NCBI GenBank assembly: GCA_002375985.1 | Contig: DFNH01000011.1 | Span: forward strand, 1 to 64,000 | Source of the DNA: Firmicutes bacterium UBA3572 | GTDB taxonomy: Bacteria; Bacillota; Desulfotomaculia; Desulfotomaculales; Desulforudaceae | Direction: 5' to 3' | Length of the DNA stretch: 64,000 bases | In this document: in pieces, positions 15,778 to 25,520 of the stretch | How the letters are laid out: each line of letters starts with the position of its first letter | Numbering within the stretch: position 1 is the stretch's first letter | Position numbers and translations under genes: made by a program | Notes under the pieces: model-generated | Told to the model about the DNA's origin: nothing | The model's database searches: none | The model's input: only the letters and a program-made list of their open reading frames with translations

Positions 15778-17817
15778 ATGCGCTTGCTCTACCTGACCGA
15801 CACCCACATTCGCAGCGGCAACCCGCGCAACCGGCGGGACGACTTTCCGGCGGCGCTGCGGGCTAAGCTACTGGAAGTGGCCGGGCTGGTCCGCAAACTG
15901 GGCGTGTTCGCCGTGCTGCACGGAGGCGACTTTTTCGATCAACCCTGTCCGGAGTTGCCGGTGGTCGGGGAGTTCGTCAGGATTTTCCGGGACATGGGCG
16001 TTCCCGTCTACGTGGTTCCGGGCAACCACGACATCTTTGCCTGCAATCCCGATACCCTCGAACACACCGTGCTTGGGCTGCTGCACCAGGTAGGCTGCCT
16101 AAGGGTGCTGCAGGCCGGCGAGAAGCTGTACTTGAAAGACGGGCGGGTTACCGTCCAGCTTACCGGCACGCCTTTCCACTACAACATTGATCGCCAGGAC
16201 CCTCTGCTGGACTACTGCGTGACCAAGGAAAACTGCGACTTCGCGATCCACCTGGCGCACGGGATGCTGCTGGACCGACCCTTTTTGCCGGGCACTCCGT
16301 ACACGCTCATCAGCCAGATCGCTCCGTTCACCGAGGCCGACTACACGCTGGGGAGCCACGCCCACTTTGGCTATCCGGATGTGGAGTGGGAAGGGCGTAG
16401 GTTTATTAACCCCGGTGCTCTGGTGCGGCTGTCGGTACAGCCCCCCGACCGGGAACGAACACCCCAGGTTTTACTGCTCGATTTTTCCGGTCCCAAGCCG
16501 ACGCACCGCAAGATTCCGCTGCGTTCGGCCAGGCCGGGCGCCGAGGTGCTTAAGCCGGGACCGCTGGCGGTGCTGGTGCAAAGAGAGGCTGGAAGACTGC
16601 CTTCTGGCGAGGCAGACCAGCATGCGGACCAACCGGACTGCCCGTATTTTTCCGAGATTTTGGAAGAAGTGGCGCGCCGGGGGTCTTTTCCGCCGGCTGT
16701 GACCCAGGAAGCGCTCCGGCTTTTGTCGTGTACCCGGGAACCGGATCGCTCCGGGCCGCCCGTTTGGTTGCGGCGGTTGGTGTTGGAGAACTTTCAGTCC
16801 CACGCCTATACCGAATTGGAGTTGGCTTCCGGGCTGAACGTAATCCTCGGGGAGTCCAACCAGGGCAAAAGCGCCATTGTCCGCGCCCTGCGTTGGTTGT
16901 TGTGCGACGATTTGCCGGCCTACGGCTTCCTGCGTAAAGGCAGTAGTTTCGTTAGGATCACCGGAATGTTTGACAACCAGAAGGTGATCTCGCGCGAGTG
17001 GTCACCACACGGCGTTTCCGGAAGTGTTGCCGGCCGGACGGCCCGGTCTGCCTTGCTGCCGCAGCTGGAGTTGGCGGACGGCATAAGGCTGTGCCTCCAT
17101 ATTGCGGCCGAGCGGGAGGAACCGTTTTTGTTGTCTTTGTCAGATACGCTAAAGGCCTGTGCGATCGATCACTTGTCCGGGGCGCCCCTTTTTGAGGCGG
17201 CCGTGCGGGAGACCGAAGACCGGGTTCGGCCGGTTGGTCCTGGGGCCCCGGAGACGGGGGGCGTTGAGCTCCAAAAGCAGGTAGAAGCATTGCTCACCTT
17301 GGCGGCGGTGCACGCGCGGGAGACCATTTGCTCCCGGATTGAAGATATCGTCAACCAGGCGCTGGCGTCCGTATTTCAACCGCCCCCGCAATTCAAAGTC
17401 TTATTTGACGATTATGCCGTTTCGCCACGGGCCGAATTCCTGGTGTACACGGCGTCCGATGGGGCCTATCCATACCACGCGGCGCACGAGGGCTTCGGGG
17501 GAGGCGTGGTCGACGTAATCTCCCTGGCGCTCCGGGTGGCCTTTCTGGAACTGGTGCACCCGCCGCTTACCGGGCCCTTGGTTCTGGATGAACCGTTAAA
17601 GCAGGTCAGCAATCGCTTTACGGCCCACCTGGCCCGACTGCTCAAGACGTTTGCCGATCACTATGGTCGGCAGATAATCGTTGTCACCCATAACCAACAT
17701 TTAGCCGGAACGGCCGACGCGGTGTACGTGCTGCGTCTGGAATCTGGATCAAGCGTGCTTTACAGGCGCGGAAGTTCGATCCGGGCGAGCAGCAAGCACG
17801 TGAAGTGCCCGAATTAG
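15778..17817 (+). CDS. SbcD-like nuclease fused to an SMC/Rad50-type ATPase
   Basis: A 679-residue fusion. Residues 1-240 are an SbcD/Mre11-type calcineurin-like phosphoesterase with DTH (8-10), HGGDFFD (about 48-54), GNHD (82-85), LAHG and GSHAHFG metal motifs. From about residue 335 a Rad50/SMC-like ATPase begins: LENFQSHAYTELEL, Walker A GESNQGKS (about 358-365), then after only about 240 residues a Walker B LVLDEP (about 601-606) and switch His VVTHNQH. The usual long coiled coil and CxxC zinc hook are missing, and the signature is degenerate (GFGGGVVDVISLALR). It overlaps addB by 13 bases, suggesting joint work on DNA ends. ATG 15778 or TTG 15763 could be the start. Confidence 0.8.
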   Translation: MRLLYLTDTHIRSGNPRNRRDDFPAALRAKLLEVAGLVRKLGVFAVLHGGDFFDQPCPELPVVGEFVRIFRDMGVPVYVVPGNHDIFACNPDTLEHTVLGLLHQVGCLRVLQAGEKLYLKDGRVTVQLTGTPFHYNIDRQDPLLDYCVTKENCDFAIHLAHGMLLDRPFLPGTPYTLISQIAPFTEADYTLGSHAHFGYPDVEWEGRRFINPGALVRLSVQPPDRERTPQVLLLDFSGPKPTHRKIPLRSARPGAEVLKPGPLAVLVQREAGRLPSGEADQHADQPDCPYFSEILEEVARRGSFPPAVTQEALRLLSCTREPDRSGPPVWLRRLVLENFQSHAYTELELASGLNVILGESNQGKSAIVRALRWLLCDDLPAYGFLRKGSSFVRITGMFDNQKVISREWSPHGVSGSVAGRTARSALLPQLELADGIRLCLHIAAEREEPFLLSLSDTLKACAIDHLSGAPLFEAAVRETEDRVRPVGPGAPETGGVELQKQVEALLTLAAVHARETICSRIEDIVNQALASVFQPPPQFKVLFDDYAVSPRAEFLVYTASDGAYPYHAAHEGFGGGVVDVISLALRVAFLELVHPPLTGPLVLDEPLKQVSNRFTAHLARLLKTFADHYGRQIIVVTHNQHLAGTADAVYVLRLESGSSVLYRRGSSIRASSKHVKCPN

Positions 17818-20800
17818 CACAGGATTTGGAGTGGATTGATTTGTTGCTGCGCTTTATCCTCGGCCGGGCTGGCAGCGGCAAGACCCGCCGTTGCCTGGAC
17901 GAAATCCGGCAGCAGTTGCGCCGGGCCCCCGAGGGGCCGCCGCTCGTATTCCTGGTTCCGGAACAAGCCACCTTTCAAACCGAGTATGCGTTGGTTTCCA
18001 CCCCCGATCTGGCCGGTACGGTGCGCGCCCGGGTGCTGAGTTTCCGCCGGCTGGCCTGGCTGGTTCTAGCCGAAGCCGGCGGTGCCGCGCAGCCCCTAAT
18101 CGGTGATTTGGGCAAGCGGATGATCATCGCCCGCATTTTGGAAAGCCGCCGCTCGGAGTTGCGCGTATTCGGCCGGGCCGCCCGGCAGTTCGGATTTGCC
18201 GGAAACATGGCCCGGACGCTTTCTGAACTGAAGGCATATCTAGTGACGCCGGCCGATCTGGAACGCGCCGGCAGCCGGGTGGTCGAGCGTTCCGGTGCCC
18301 ACATCCTGGGGGCCAAACTGCAGGACCTGAAGTTGGTTTATGCGGCATTCGAGGCTTATTTGGCCGGCCGGTACGTCGATCCGGACGATTACCTGACCCT
18401 TTCGGCCGCCCGGTTGGCCGAAAGCAGGCTCCTGGACGGTGCCGAGGTTTGGGTGGACGGCTTCGCCGGCTTTACGCCGCAGGAGTACCAGGTACTGGAG
18501 GTGCTCCTGCGGCGGGCGGCGCGGGTGAACGTTGCCCTTTGCCTTGACCCGGACGCCAAGAGGCGGAAGGACCGGGAACTATTCCGCCTCACCCGGGAGA
18601 CCCACACGCGCCTGGCCGAACTGGCCCGGAAAAACGGGGTCCGTATCGAGGCGCTGAAGCTCAACAATACGCCGCCCCCGCGTTTTCAAAACAGCCCGGC
18701 GCTTGCCCACCTTGAACGGCAGTTTTTCCGGCGGCCCACCGCCGTTTATCGCGGTGCGGCCGAGGTGAAACTGGTGGCCGCTGAGAACCAGCGGGCCGAA
18801 GTGGAGGGGGCGGCCCGGGAAATCATACGGCTTTGCCGGGAACGGGGCTACCGCTGGCGGGAAGTGTCCGTAATCGTCCGCCACTTGGACGATTACCACG
18901 AAATACTGGCGACCGTGTTTACGGATTACGGCATTCCTTTTTTCATCGACCGCAAGCGCACGGTTCTGCATCACCCGTTGGTGGAACTGATCCGGTCCGC
19001 CCTGCAGACAGTAACGGACGACTGGGCTTATGACCCGGTTTTTCGGTTTTTGAAAACCGATCTGGCACCCGTCTCCCGTGAAGAGGTCGATCTACTGGAA
19101 AACTACGTGTTGGCTCACGGAATCCGGGGTAACCGGTGGGTGGCGGACCGGGATTGGGCTTACCGCCCCTCCCTGAGACGGGAAGGGGAGGAACCGGCCC
19201 CGGCTTACCAGGAGCTCCTGCGGCGGGTGAATGAAGTGCGGCGCCGTGCCTCCCGCCAGTTGCTGGCCTTTCACCGGCGGTTAAACGCGGCCGAAAAGGT
19301 ACGAGACATGGCGGCCGCCGTTTACGACCTTCTGGCCGAACTGAAAGTCCCAGACCAGCTGGAGGCCTGGAGTCTGGAGGCGGAAGCCGACGGGCTTTTG
19401 GAAGCGGCCCGGGAACACCGTCAGGTGTGGGACGGGGTGATCCAGCTGCTGGACCAACTGGTGGAAGCCCTGGGGGATGACCACCTTCCCTTGGGAGAAT
19501 TCATGCGGATCCTCGACGCTGGCTTGGAGGGCCTGCAGTTGGCCCTGATCCCGCCGGCGCTGGATCAGGTTTTTGTGGGTGCGCTGGACCGTTCCCGGAA
19601 CCCCGATGTGCGGGCGGCCTTTGTGCTGGGGGTATCCGATGGCGTCCTACCGGCCCGGCAGGTCGAGGGCGGCCTTTTCAGCGACCGGGAGCGCGAAATG
19701 CTGTCGGCGGCCGGGGTGGAGCTGGCTCCGGACAGCCGCCGGCGGGCCTATGAAGAACAATACCTGGTGTATATCGCGCTCACCCGGTCCAGTGAGTACC
19801 TTTGGCTGAGTTATCCGCTGGCGGACCCGGAAGGACGGGCTTGTCAGCCGTCCAGCGTGATCTTTCGGCTCCGCGCCATGTTTCCGGAAGTCGCGGTGGA
19901 GATGGTGCCGGTTCAACCGCGGGGCGTGGCCGCCGGGGAAGACTTGGCCTTCGTTTCGGTGCCCCAACGGACGCTGGGCTATCTGGCCGTGCGGCTGCGG
20001 GACTGGATGGCCGGGTACGCTATTGATCCGGTCTGGTGGGCGGTTTACAACTGGTTTTCCGCACAAAACGGGGGCTGGCCCGGGTTTTCCCTGATCCGGC
20101 GGGGCTTGTTTCACGAGAACCAGGAGCGGCCGCTGGGCCCCGAAACGTGTACCCGGCTTTACGGCAGCCCCCTGGTGGTCAGCGTAACCAGCGTGGAGAG
20201 TTTTCAGGCCTGTCCCTTTGCCCACTTTGCCCGGTACGGGCTCAGGCTTAAAGAACGCCCGGTTTTCCGGTTGGAGGCGCCGGATTTGGGGCAGTTTTTC
20301 CACGCCGCGCTTCAGGCCTTGGAAGAACAGTTAAAAGCCCAGTCTTTGGACTGGGCGGCGTTGGGTCCGGAGGACTGCCGCCGCCTGGCCGGTGCGGTGG
20401 TCGACCGTTTGGCCCCGTTACTGCAGAACGAAATATTACTCAGCACCCCGCGGTACCGCTTTCTCACCGGGAAACTGAGCCGGGTGGTGGCCCGTACGGC
20501 TTGGGCGCTGTCCGCCCAAGCCCGGAAGAGCCGCTTTCGGCCGGTCGCCTGGGAACTTTCCTTCGGTCGGGGGGGGGAGATTGGACCCCTGGTATATGAG
20601 CTGCCGGGAGGGACGCGGGTCGAACTGGTCGGGCGGATCGACCGGATCGATGCGGCAAGCACCGATTCCGGGGATACCTACCTGCGGGTTATTGACTACA
20701 AGGCCGGAAACCCGGCGCTGCGGCTCGACGATGTGTTCTATGGCCTAAACCTGCAACTCCTGGTGTATCTGGAGGCGGCCCTGGCCAATGCCGGCCGGAT

Positions 20801-21305
20801 CGTTGGACGTCACTGCCTGCCGGGAGGTGTTTTCTACAGCCGGGTGCAGAACCCGCTGTTGCGCAAAAAAGCGCCGGTGCCGCCTGCCGAGGTAGAGCAG
20901 GACCTTTTGCGGGCCTTCCGGCTGCAGGGTTTGATCCTGGATGATCCGGAAGTGCTGCGGCTAATGGATGCGACCGCCGGCGGCGAGTCCAGCGTGGTCC
21001 CGGCCGGGTTCAGGGGTGACGGGAGTTTGCGCCGGAAACCCAATGTCCTCGGGCTGGTGCATTTCCAGCGGTTGCGCGAGCATCTGGCGCGCACCGTGAC
21101 CGAGGCCGGACGCCGGATCGGGAGTGGGGAAGTGGCCATCGCGCCTTTCCGCAAGGGGCGCCAGAGCGCCTGTACACACTGCCCCTACAAGCCGCTTTGC
21201 GCCTTCGACCCGCTGGTGGCGCCGAATCGTTACCGCTTCTTGCCGGCGGTAGCGGCGTCGGAAATCTGGCGGGCGCTGGGTCTGCCGGAGGAGGGGTGCC
21301 GTTGA
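17805..21305 (+). CDS. addB: ATP-dependent nuclease subunit AddB
   Basis: A 1166-residue AddB-like partner of AddA in the helicase-nuclease that resects double-strand breaks and feeds RecA. The N-terminus has ILGRAGSGKTRRC (Walker A-like). The C-terminal RecB-type nuclease domain has GRIDRID and RVIDYKAG. Cluster cysteines are visible as VESFQACPF and CTHCPYKPLC, consistent with AddB's 4Fe-4S staple. The longest frame starts at GTG 17805 inside the preceding gene; TTG 17841 or 17844, just after GGAGTGG, would give the family's usual N-terminus and may be the true start. The stop overlaps the addA start. Confidence 0.9.
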   Translation: MPELAQDLEWIDLLLRFILGRAGSGKTRRCLDEIRQQLRRAPEGPPLVFLVPEQATFQTEYALVSTPDLAGTVRARVLSFRRLAWLVLAEAGGAAQPLIGDLGKRMIIARILESRRSELRVFGRAARQFGFAGNMARTLSELKAYLVTPADLERAGSRVVERSGAHILGAKLQDLKLVYAAFEAYLAGRYVDPDDYLTLSAARLAESRLLDGAEVWVDGFAGFTPQEYQVLEVLLRRAARVNVALCLDPDAKRRKDRELFRLTRETHTRLAELARKNGVRIEALKLNNTPPPRFQNSPALAHLERQFFRRPTAVYRGAAEVKLVAAENQRAEVEGAAREIIRLCRERGYRWREVSVIVRHLDDYHEILATVFTDYGIPFFIDRKRTVLHHPLVELIRSALQTVTDDWAYDPVFRFLKTDLAPVSREEVDLLENYVLAHGIRGNRWVADRDWAYRPSLRREGEEPAPAYQELLRRVNEVRRRASRQLLAFHRRLNAAEKVRDMAAAVYDLLAELKVPDQLEAWSLEAEADGLLEAAREHRQVWDGVIQLLDQLVEALGDDHLPLGEFMRILDAGLEGLQLALIPPALDQVFVGALDRSRNPDVRAAFVLGVSDGVLPARQVEGGLFSDREREMLSAAGVELAPDSRRRAYEEQYLVYIALTRSSEYLWLSYPLADPEGRACQPSSVIFRLRAMFPEVAVEMVPVQPRGVAAGEDLAFVSVPQRTLGYLAVRLRDWMAGYAIDPVWWAVYNWFSAQNGGWPGFSLIRRGLFHENQERPLGPETCTRLYGSPLVVSVTSVESFQACPFAHFARYGLRLKERPVFRLEAPDLGQFFHAALQALEEQLKAQSLDWAALGPEDCRRLAGAVVDRLAPLLQNEILLSTPRYRFLTGKLSRVVARTAWALSAQARKSRFRPVAWELSFGRGGEIGPLVYELPGGTRVELVGRIDRIDAASTDSGDTYLRVIDYKAGNPALRLDDVFYGLNLQLLVYLEAALANAGRIVGRHCLPGGVFYSRVQNPLLRKKAPVPPAEVEQDLLRAFRLQGLILDDPEVLRLMDATAGGESSVVPAGFRGDGSLRRKPNVLGLVHFQRLREHLARTVTEAGRRIGSGEVAIAPFRKGRQSACTHCPYKPLCAFDPLVAPNRYRFLPAVAASEIWRALGLPEEGCR

Positions 21306-24300
21306 ACCAAGACACGAATTGGACTCCAAACCAGTTGGAAGCGATCGAGGCGCGAAACCAAAACCTCCTGGTATCCGCCGGAGCCGGTTCCGGGAAGACC
21401 GCGGTGCTGGTGGAGCGGATCATCCGGCTGATCACCGACCCGGTCAGGCCGGCAGATGTGGACCGCCTGCTGGTGGTCACCTTTACCAAGGCGGCGGCGG
21501 CGGAGATGCGCCGGCGGGTTGGGGAGGCCCTGACGCAGGAGCTCAACCGGAACCCGGGTTCGGAGATACTGGAACGGCAGTTACGGCTGCTGCCGCAGGC
21601 CCAGATTACCACGCTGCACGCTTTCTGCGGGGACGTGCTGCGCCGCTACCACTACCTACTGGACCTGGATCCGGAGTTTCGCATCGCCGACGAAACGGAA
21701 GCGGCCATCCTGAGGCAGGAGACACTGGCCGCCCTGTTTGAGGAGCAGTACCAGCGTATTGAAAACGACTCCGGCTTACAGGTGCTGGTGGAGGGCTACG
21801 GGGGTGAGCGGGACGACCTAAAGTTGCAAGAACTGGTGCTACGGCTGCACCACTTTGCGCAGAGCAATTTGCGGCCCGCCGATTGGCTCCGGCGCGCGGC
21901 TGGTTGCGGCCGGATCGGTGAAGGTTTCGACGGCGCGGTACCCATGGTGCGGGCGTTGCGCAAACTGGTCGAGGACCGTCTGCGGTGGATCCAGCACGAC
22001 TTGGAAACGGCGCTTGGACTGGCGGGTATGCCGGGGGGGCCGGAAGCCTACCGGGCCGCCATCGCGGCCGAAGTGGCGGCGGTGGGGGAATTGGTCTCCG
22101 GGGTCCGGAACTGGTCCTGGGATGAACTGCGCCGCCGGATGCAAGCTTTTGCCTTTGCACCGCGCCTGCCTCGTGCCGGTGCGGAGGTGGACCAAGAACT
22201 CAAAGAGTTTTGTGCCGCTTGCCGCAAACAGGCCAAGGAACGTTTTCGCGACCTTTACGCGCAGTTTTTCGCCCGGGAGCCCGGGGCGCTGCTGGCCGAT
22301 CAGGCGGCGGTCGCGCCGGTGCTGGCACGGCTGGCGGACTTAACGGTGGCTTTCGGGGAGGCCTACCGGCGGGCCAAACGGGAGCGCAACCTGGTAGATT
22401 TTGCCGACCTGGAGCACTACTGCCTGCAGGTGTTGTTGGCGCCGGACACCGACGCGGATAGGCTTGTGCCCTCGGAAGTGGCCCTTGAGTTCCGGGAGTT
22501 TTTCGTCGAGGTGTTGGTGGACGAGTACCAGGATATCAATGCGGTCCAAGAGGCGATCCTGACGCTGGTCTCCCGGTCGGAAACGGACCGCCCCAATCTG
22601 TTTATGGTCGGAGACGTGAAGCAGAGTATTTACCGTTTTCGGTTGGCCGACCCCAACCTGTTCCTCAGGAAGTACCGGGAGTATCCAACGGCGCACGGGC
22701 GGCGGACGCGGCGCATTGACCTGGCCCACAACTTCCGCAGCCGGGAGGAGATCATTTGGGCGGTGAATTATCTCTTCCGGCGGATCATGACCGAAGCGGT
22801 CGGTGAACTGGAGTACGACCGCGCCGCCGAACTGGTCTACGGCCGCCGGTGCGTGACGCCGGCCGGCGTTCCGGAGCCGGTGGAAGTCCACCTTCTCGAG
22901 CGACGGCCGGCGGAAGCGGAGGATACGGCCGGCGTAGCGGAATCGGAACCCGGATTGGAATGGGATGATGAAGAAGCAGATGCTACGCAACGGGAGGCGC
23001 GTTTGGTAGCCGGGATCATCCAAAGACTGGTGCGCGGCACCGCATCAACCGGTCCCGCCCATATCCTGGAGGTGCCGCAGGGGACGCTGCGCCCGGTCCG
23101 CTATCGGGATATTGTGATTTTGCTGCGTGCCACGGCGGGAAAGGTGCACACTTACCTTGAGGAGTTGCGCCGGCTGGAGATACCGGCTTACGCCAAGACC
23201 GAAACCGGCTATTTCGAGGCCACGGAGGTGGCCATCGCGCTGGCCCTGCTCAAAGTGATTGATAACCCGCGGCAGGATATTCCCCTGGCGGCGGTGCTGC
23301 GGTCGCCCATTGTGGGACTGTCGGCGGCGGAACTGGCCGCGGTGCGGGCGCGCGAGCAAAGCGGGGATTTTTACGGTGCGGTGATTGCGGCCGCCGGAAA
23401 GCAGGATGCGCTTGCGAAAAGGTTGTCCGATTTCCTGGCCCGGCTGGACCGGTGGCGTACCCAGGCCCGCCGGGGTTCTTTGGCCGACCTGATCTGGACG
23501 GTTTACCGGGAAACCGGTTTTTTCGACTACGTGGGAGCCCTGCCCGGCGGGGCGGCGCGCCAGGCCAACCTGCGGGCACTGTACGACCGGGCGCGGCAGT
23601 ACGAAGCCACCGCCTTTCGGGGACTGTTCCGGTTTCTCCGTTATCTCGAACTGCTGCGCGAAGGGGGGCAGGATTTGGGACCGGCTCCGGTGCTCGCCGA
23701 AAGCGAAGACGTGGTCCGGGTGATGAGTATCCACCAGAGTAAAGGCCTCGAATTTCCGGTGGTGATCCTGGCCGACCTGGGCCGCCGTTTCCACATGCCC
23801 GATTTGCAGCGCGACGTTCTGTTTCATCAGGATCTCGGTCTTGGCGCCTATTTCGTTGACCCGGACGCCCGGGTGAGCTATCCTACCGTGGGCTGGCACG
23901 TGCTGCGGGAAAAACTGTACCGGGAGCAACTGGCCGAGGAGTTACGGATTCTATACGTGGCGATGACCAGAGCCAGGGAGAGGCTGATCCTCACCGGTTC
24001 GGTCAGCCGCTTGCCACAGGCGTTGTTCCGCTGGAACTTGGCGGCCGGTTCGGAAGCCGGTCCGCTGCCCGGTACGGTGTTGGTCCAGGCTCAGAACTAC
24101 TTGGATTGGTTGATTCCGGCACTGATGGCGCATCCGGACGCCGAACCCTTGCGCCGGGAGGCGGGGCGGCTGCCGAGCCGCGGGCTGTTGACCGATCCGT
24201 CCCGCTGGGAGGTGCACCTTTACCACCGGCACGGGGCAGAGACCGAAGTGGCGCCGGCAGAAGGGCGGGACGAAACGCTGCTGGACAGGATGCGGCAAGG

Positions 24301-25048
24301 GAAACCGGTGCCGGTGGAGGACAAAACTCTGGGGGCGGTGCAGCGTATCCTGGCATGGCGCTATCCCCGGCCCCTACTGGCCTCCCTGCCGGCCAAGATT
24401 GCGGCTACCGAACTTAAAGGGCGGTTGGCGGAGTTGGAGGCCGAGGACCAGAGTGCACGACCCTGCTACCACCGTATCCTGGGGCGTCAGCCCAGATTTC
24501 TGCAGTCACCGGGTACTTTGTCCGCCGCCGAATTCGGCACGGCCATGCACCTGGTGCTGCGGCACCTGGAGTTGGGCGGGGATCTCAGCCCCGCCGGGGT
24601 GAAAAAACAGGTGGCCGGCCTGGTGGAGCGCCAGATACTGAGCGCGGCCGAAGCGGAAGCCATCGATGCGGCGGCCATCGCCGGGTTTTTGGCCGGTCCG
24701 CTGGGGCGCCGGTTGCGGGAAGCCGTATGGATCAGGCGGGAATGGCCCTTTTACCTGAGGCTGCCGGCACGGGAAGCTTTTCCGGAAAGCGGCGGCGCAC
24801 TCGGAGACGAGACGGTGGTAATTCAGGGCATCATCGACTGCCTGTTTGCCGAGCCGGACGGCCTGGTTCTGATCGACTACAAAACTGACCGGGCGGCGGG
24901 AGAAGGGGTGAAGACGCTGCCGGTAGATAAGTACCGGGACCAACTAAACCTTTATGCCCGGGCGGTGGAGGCGATCCTGGGCCAAAGGGTCAAGGAACGG
25001 TACCTACAGTTTTTTACCGCCGGCGCCTTTCCGGCCGTAAGATTTTGA
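21302..25048 (+). CDS. addA: ATP-dependent helicase/nuclease subunit AddA
   Basis: A 1248-residue UvrD-family helicase with a C-terminal nuclease domain. Helicase motifs are Walker A VSAGAGSGKTAVLVERI, VVTFTKAAAAEMRRR, Walker B EVLVDEYQDIN, GDVKQSIYRFR, VRVMSIHQSKGLEFPVV and LYVAMTRARERL. The nuclease active site is GIIDCLF then LVLIDYKTD near the C-terminus. The start is TTG 21302, whose TTGA overlaps the addB stop (21303-21305), with GGAGGAGGGG just upstream, so the pair is translationally coupled. Confidence 0.93.
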   Translation: MNQDTNWTPNQLEAIEARNQNLLVSAGAGSGKTAVLVERIIRLITDPVRPADVDRLLVVTFTKAAAAEMRRRVGEALTQELNRNPGSEILERQLRLLPQAQITTLHAFCGDVLRRYHYLLDLDPEFRIADETEAAILRQETLAALFEEQYQRIENDSGLQVLVEGYGGERDDLKLQELVLRLHHFAQSNLRPADWLRRAAGCGRIGEGFDGAVPMVRALRKLVEDRLRWIQHDLETALGLAGMPGGPEAYRAAIAAEVAAVGELVSGVRNWSWDELRRRMQAFAFAPRLPRAGAEVDQELKEFCAACRKQAKERFRDLYAQFFAREPGALLADQAAVAPVLARLADLTVAFGEAYRRAKRERNLVDFADLEHYCLQVLLAPDTDADRLVPSEVALEFREFFVEVLVDEYQDINAVQEAILTLVSRSETDRPNLFMVGDVKQSIYRFRLADPNLFLRKYREYPTAHGRRTRRIDLAHNFRSREEIIWAVNYLFRRIMTEAVGELEYDRAAELVYGRRCVTPAGVPEPVEVHLLERRPAEAEDTAGVAESEPGLEWDDEEADATQREARLVAGIIQRLVRGTASTGPAHILEVPQGTLRPVRYRDIVILLRATAGKVHTYLEELRRLEIPAYAKTETGYFEATEVAIALALLKVIDNPRQDIPLAAVLRSPIVGLSAAELAAVRAREQSGDFYGAVIAAAGKQDALAKRLSDFLARLDRWRTQARRGSLADLIWTVYRETGFFDYVGALPGGAARQANLRALYDRARQYEATAFRGLFRFLRYLELLREGGQDLGPAPVLAESEDVVRVMSIHQSKGLEFPVVILADLGRRFHMPDLQRDVLFHQDLGLGAYFVDPDARVSYPTVGWHVLREKLYREQLAEELRILYVAMTRARERLILTGSVSRLPQALFRWNLAAGSEAGPLPGTVLVQAQNYLDWLIPALMAHPDAEPLRREAGRLPSRGLLTDPSRWEVHLYHRHGAETEVAPAEGRDETLLDRMRQGKPVPVEDKTLGAVQRILAWRYPRPLLASLPAKIAATELKGRLAELEAEDQSARPCYHRILGRQPRFLQSPGTLSAAEFGTAMHLVLRHLELGGDLSPAGVKKQVAGLVERQILSAAEAEAIDAAAIAGFLAGPLGRRLREAVWIRREWPFYLRLPAREAFPESGGALGDETVVIQGIIDCLFAEPDGLVLIDYKTDRAAGEGVKTLPVDKYRDQLNLYARAVEAILGQRVKERYLQFFTAGAFPAVRF

Positions 25049-25133
25049 ACGCACCGCTTGGTCGATTATCCAGGATTATGCATAACTTGCTTTCTGTGTG
25101 AACACACTAGGGACCGGAAGGGGGTGAGTATGC

Positions 25134-25286
25134 ATGCCCAACGAAGTCAAATGTACGGTGACCGAATGCGAGTACAACCACGATGTGAAGTGTGACGCAC
25201 CGATGATTCAGGTGGACCGGAATCACAGCAGTAACGCGAAATCTTCCGACGAAACCAAGTGTGAAACCTTCAAGCGGAAAATGTAA
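25134..25286 (+). CDS. DUF1540 family small protein
   Basis: A 50-residue protein, MPNEVKCTVTECEYN then CDAPMIQVD and a C-terminal CETFKRK, with four cysteines in the C-x5-C, x-C, x-C pattern of DUF1540. This family is common in spore-forming Firmicutes and its role is not known. GGAAGGGGG lies about 10 bases before the ATG. A perfect terminator stem begins right after the stop. Confidence 0.8.
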   Translation: MPNEVKCTVTECEYNHDVKCDAPMIQVDRNHSSNAKSSDETKCETFKRKM

Positions 25287-25322
25287 GCGGAAAGACTGGC
25301 CCAGGCCAGTCTTTCCGCCTTC
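25287..25322 (+). terminator. intrinsic terminator after the DUF1540 gene
   Basis: Two 15-base arms, 25287-25301 (GCGGAAAGACTGGCC) and 25304-25318, are perfectly complementary, followed by TTCTT. The stem is GC-rich at the top and sits one base after the stop codon. Confidence 0.75.
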
Positions 25323-25427
25323 TTAAACGGTGCGTAGGTGTGGCCCATTCCGTAGGCCAGAGGGATGTATTCTAAACGTGTGGAGGAGAGGGGCGTGCGG
25401 ATAACGTATTTGATGGTTAGTTGGGTG

Positions 25428-25481
25428 CTGCTGAAAAAGCTGCCTTAGGAGCGGTGCACACAAGGTAGTGTTTTTCAGCAG
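25428..25481. repeat. 54-bp hairpin element (copy B, intact)
   Basis: Perfect 11-base terminal arms CTGCTGAAAAA (25428-25438) and TTTTTCAGCAG (25471-25481) flank an inner stem CTGCCTT/AAGGTAG and an apical loop containing GCGGTGCACACA. A decayed copy with the same loop string lies at 13898-13955. It could be a tiny non-autonomous mobile element or a structured RNA motif. Confidence 0.55.
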
Positions 25482-25520
25482 AAACTAGTTAGTGCGTGAC
25501 AGAAAGGATGATCATACGGT

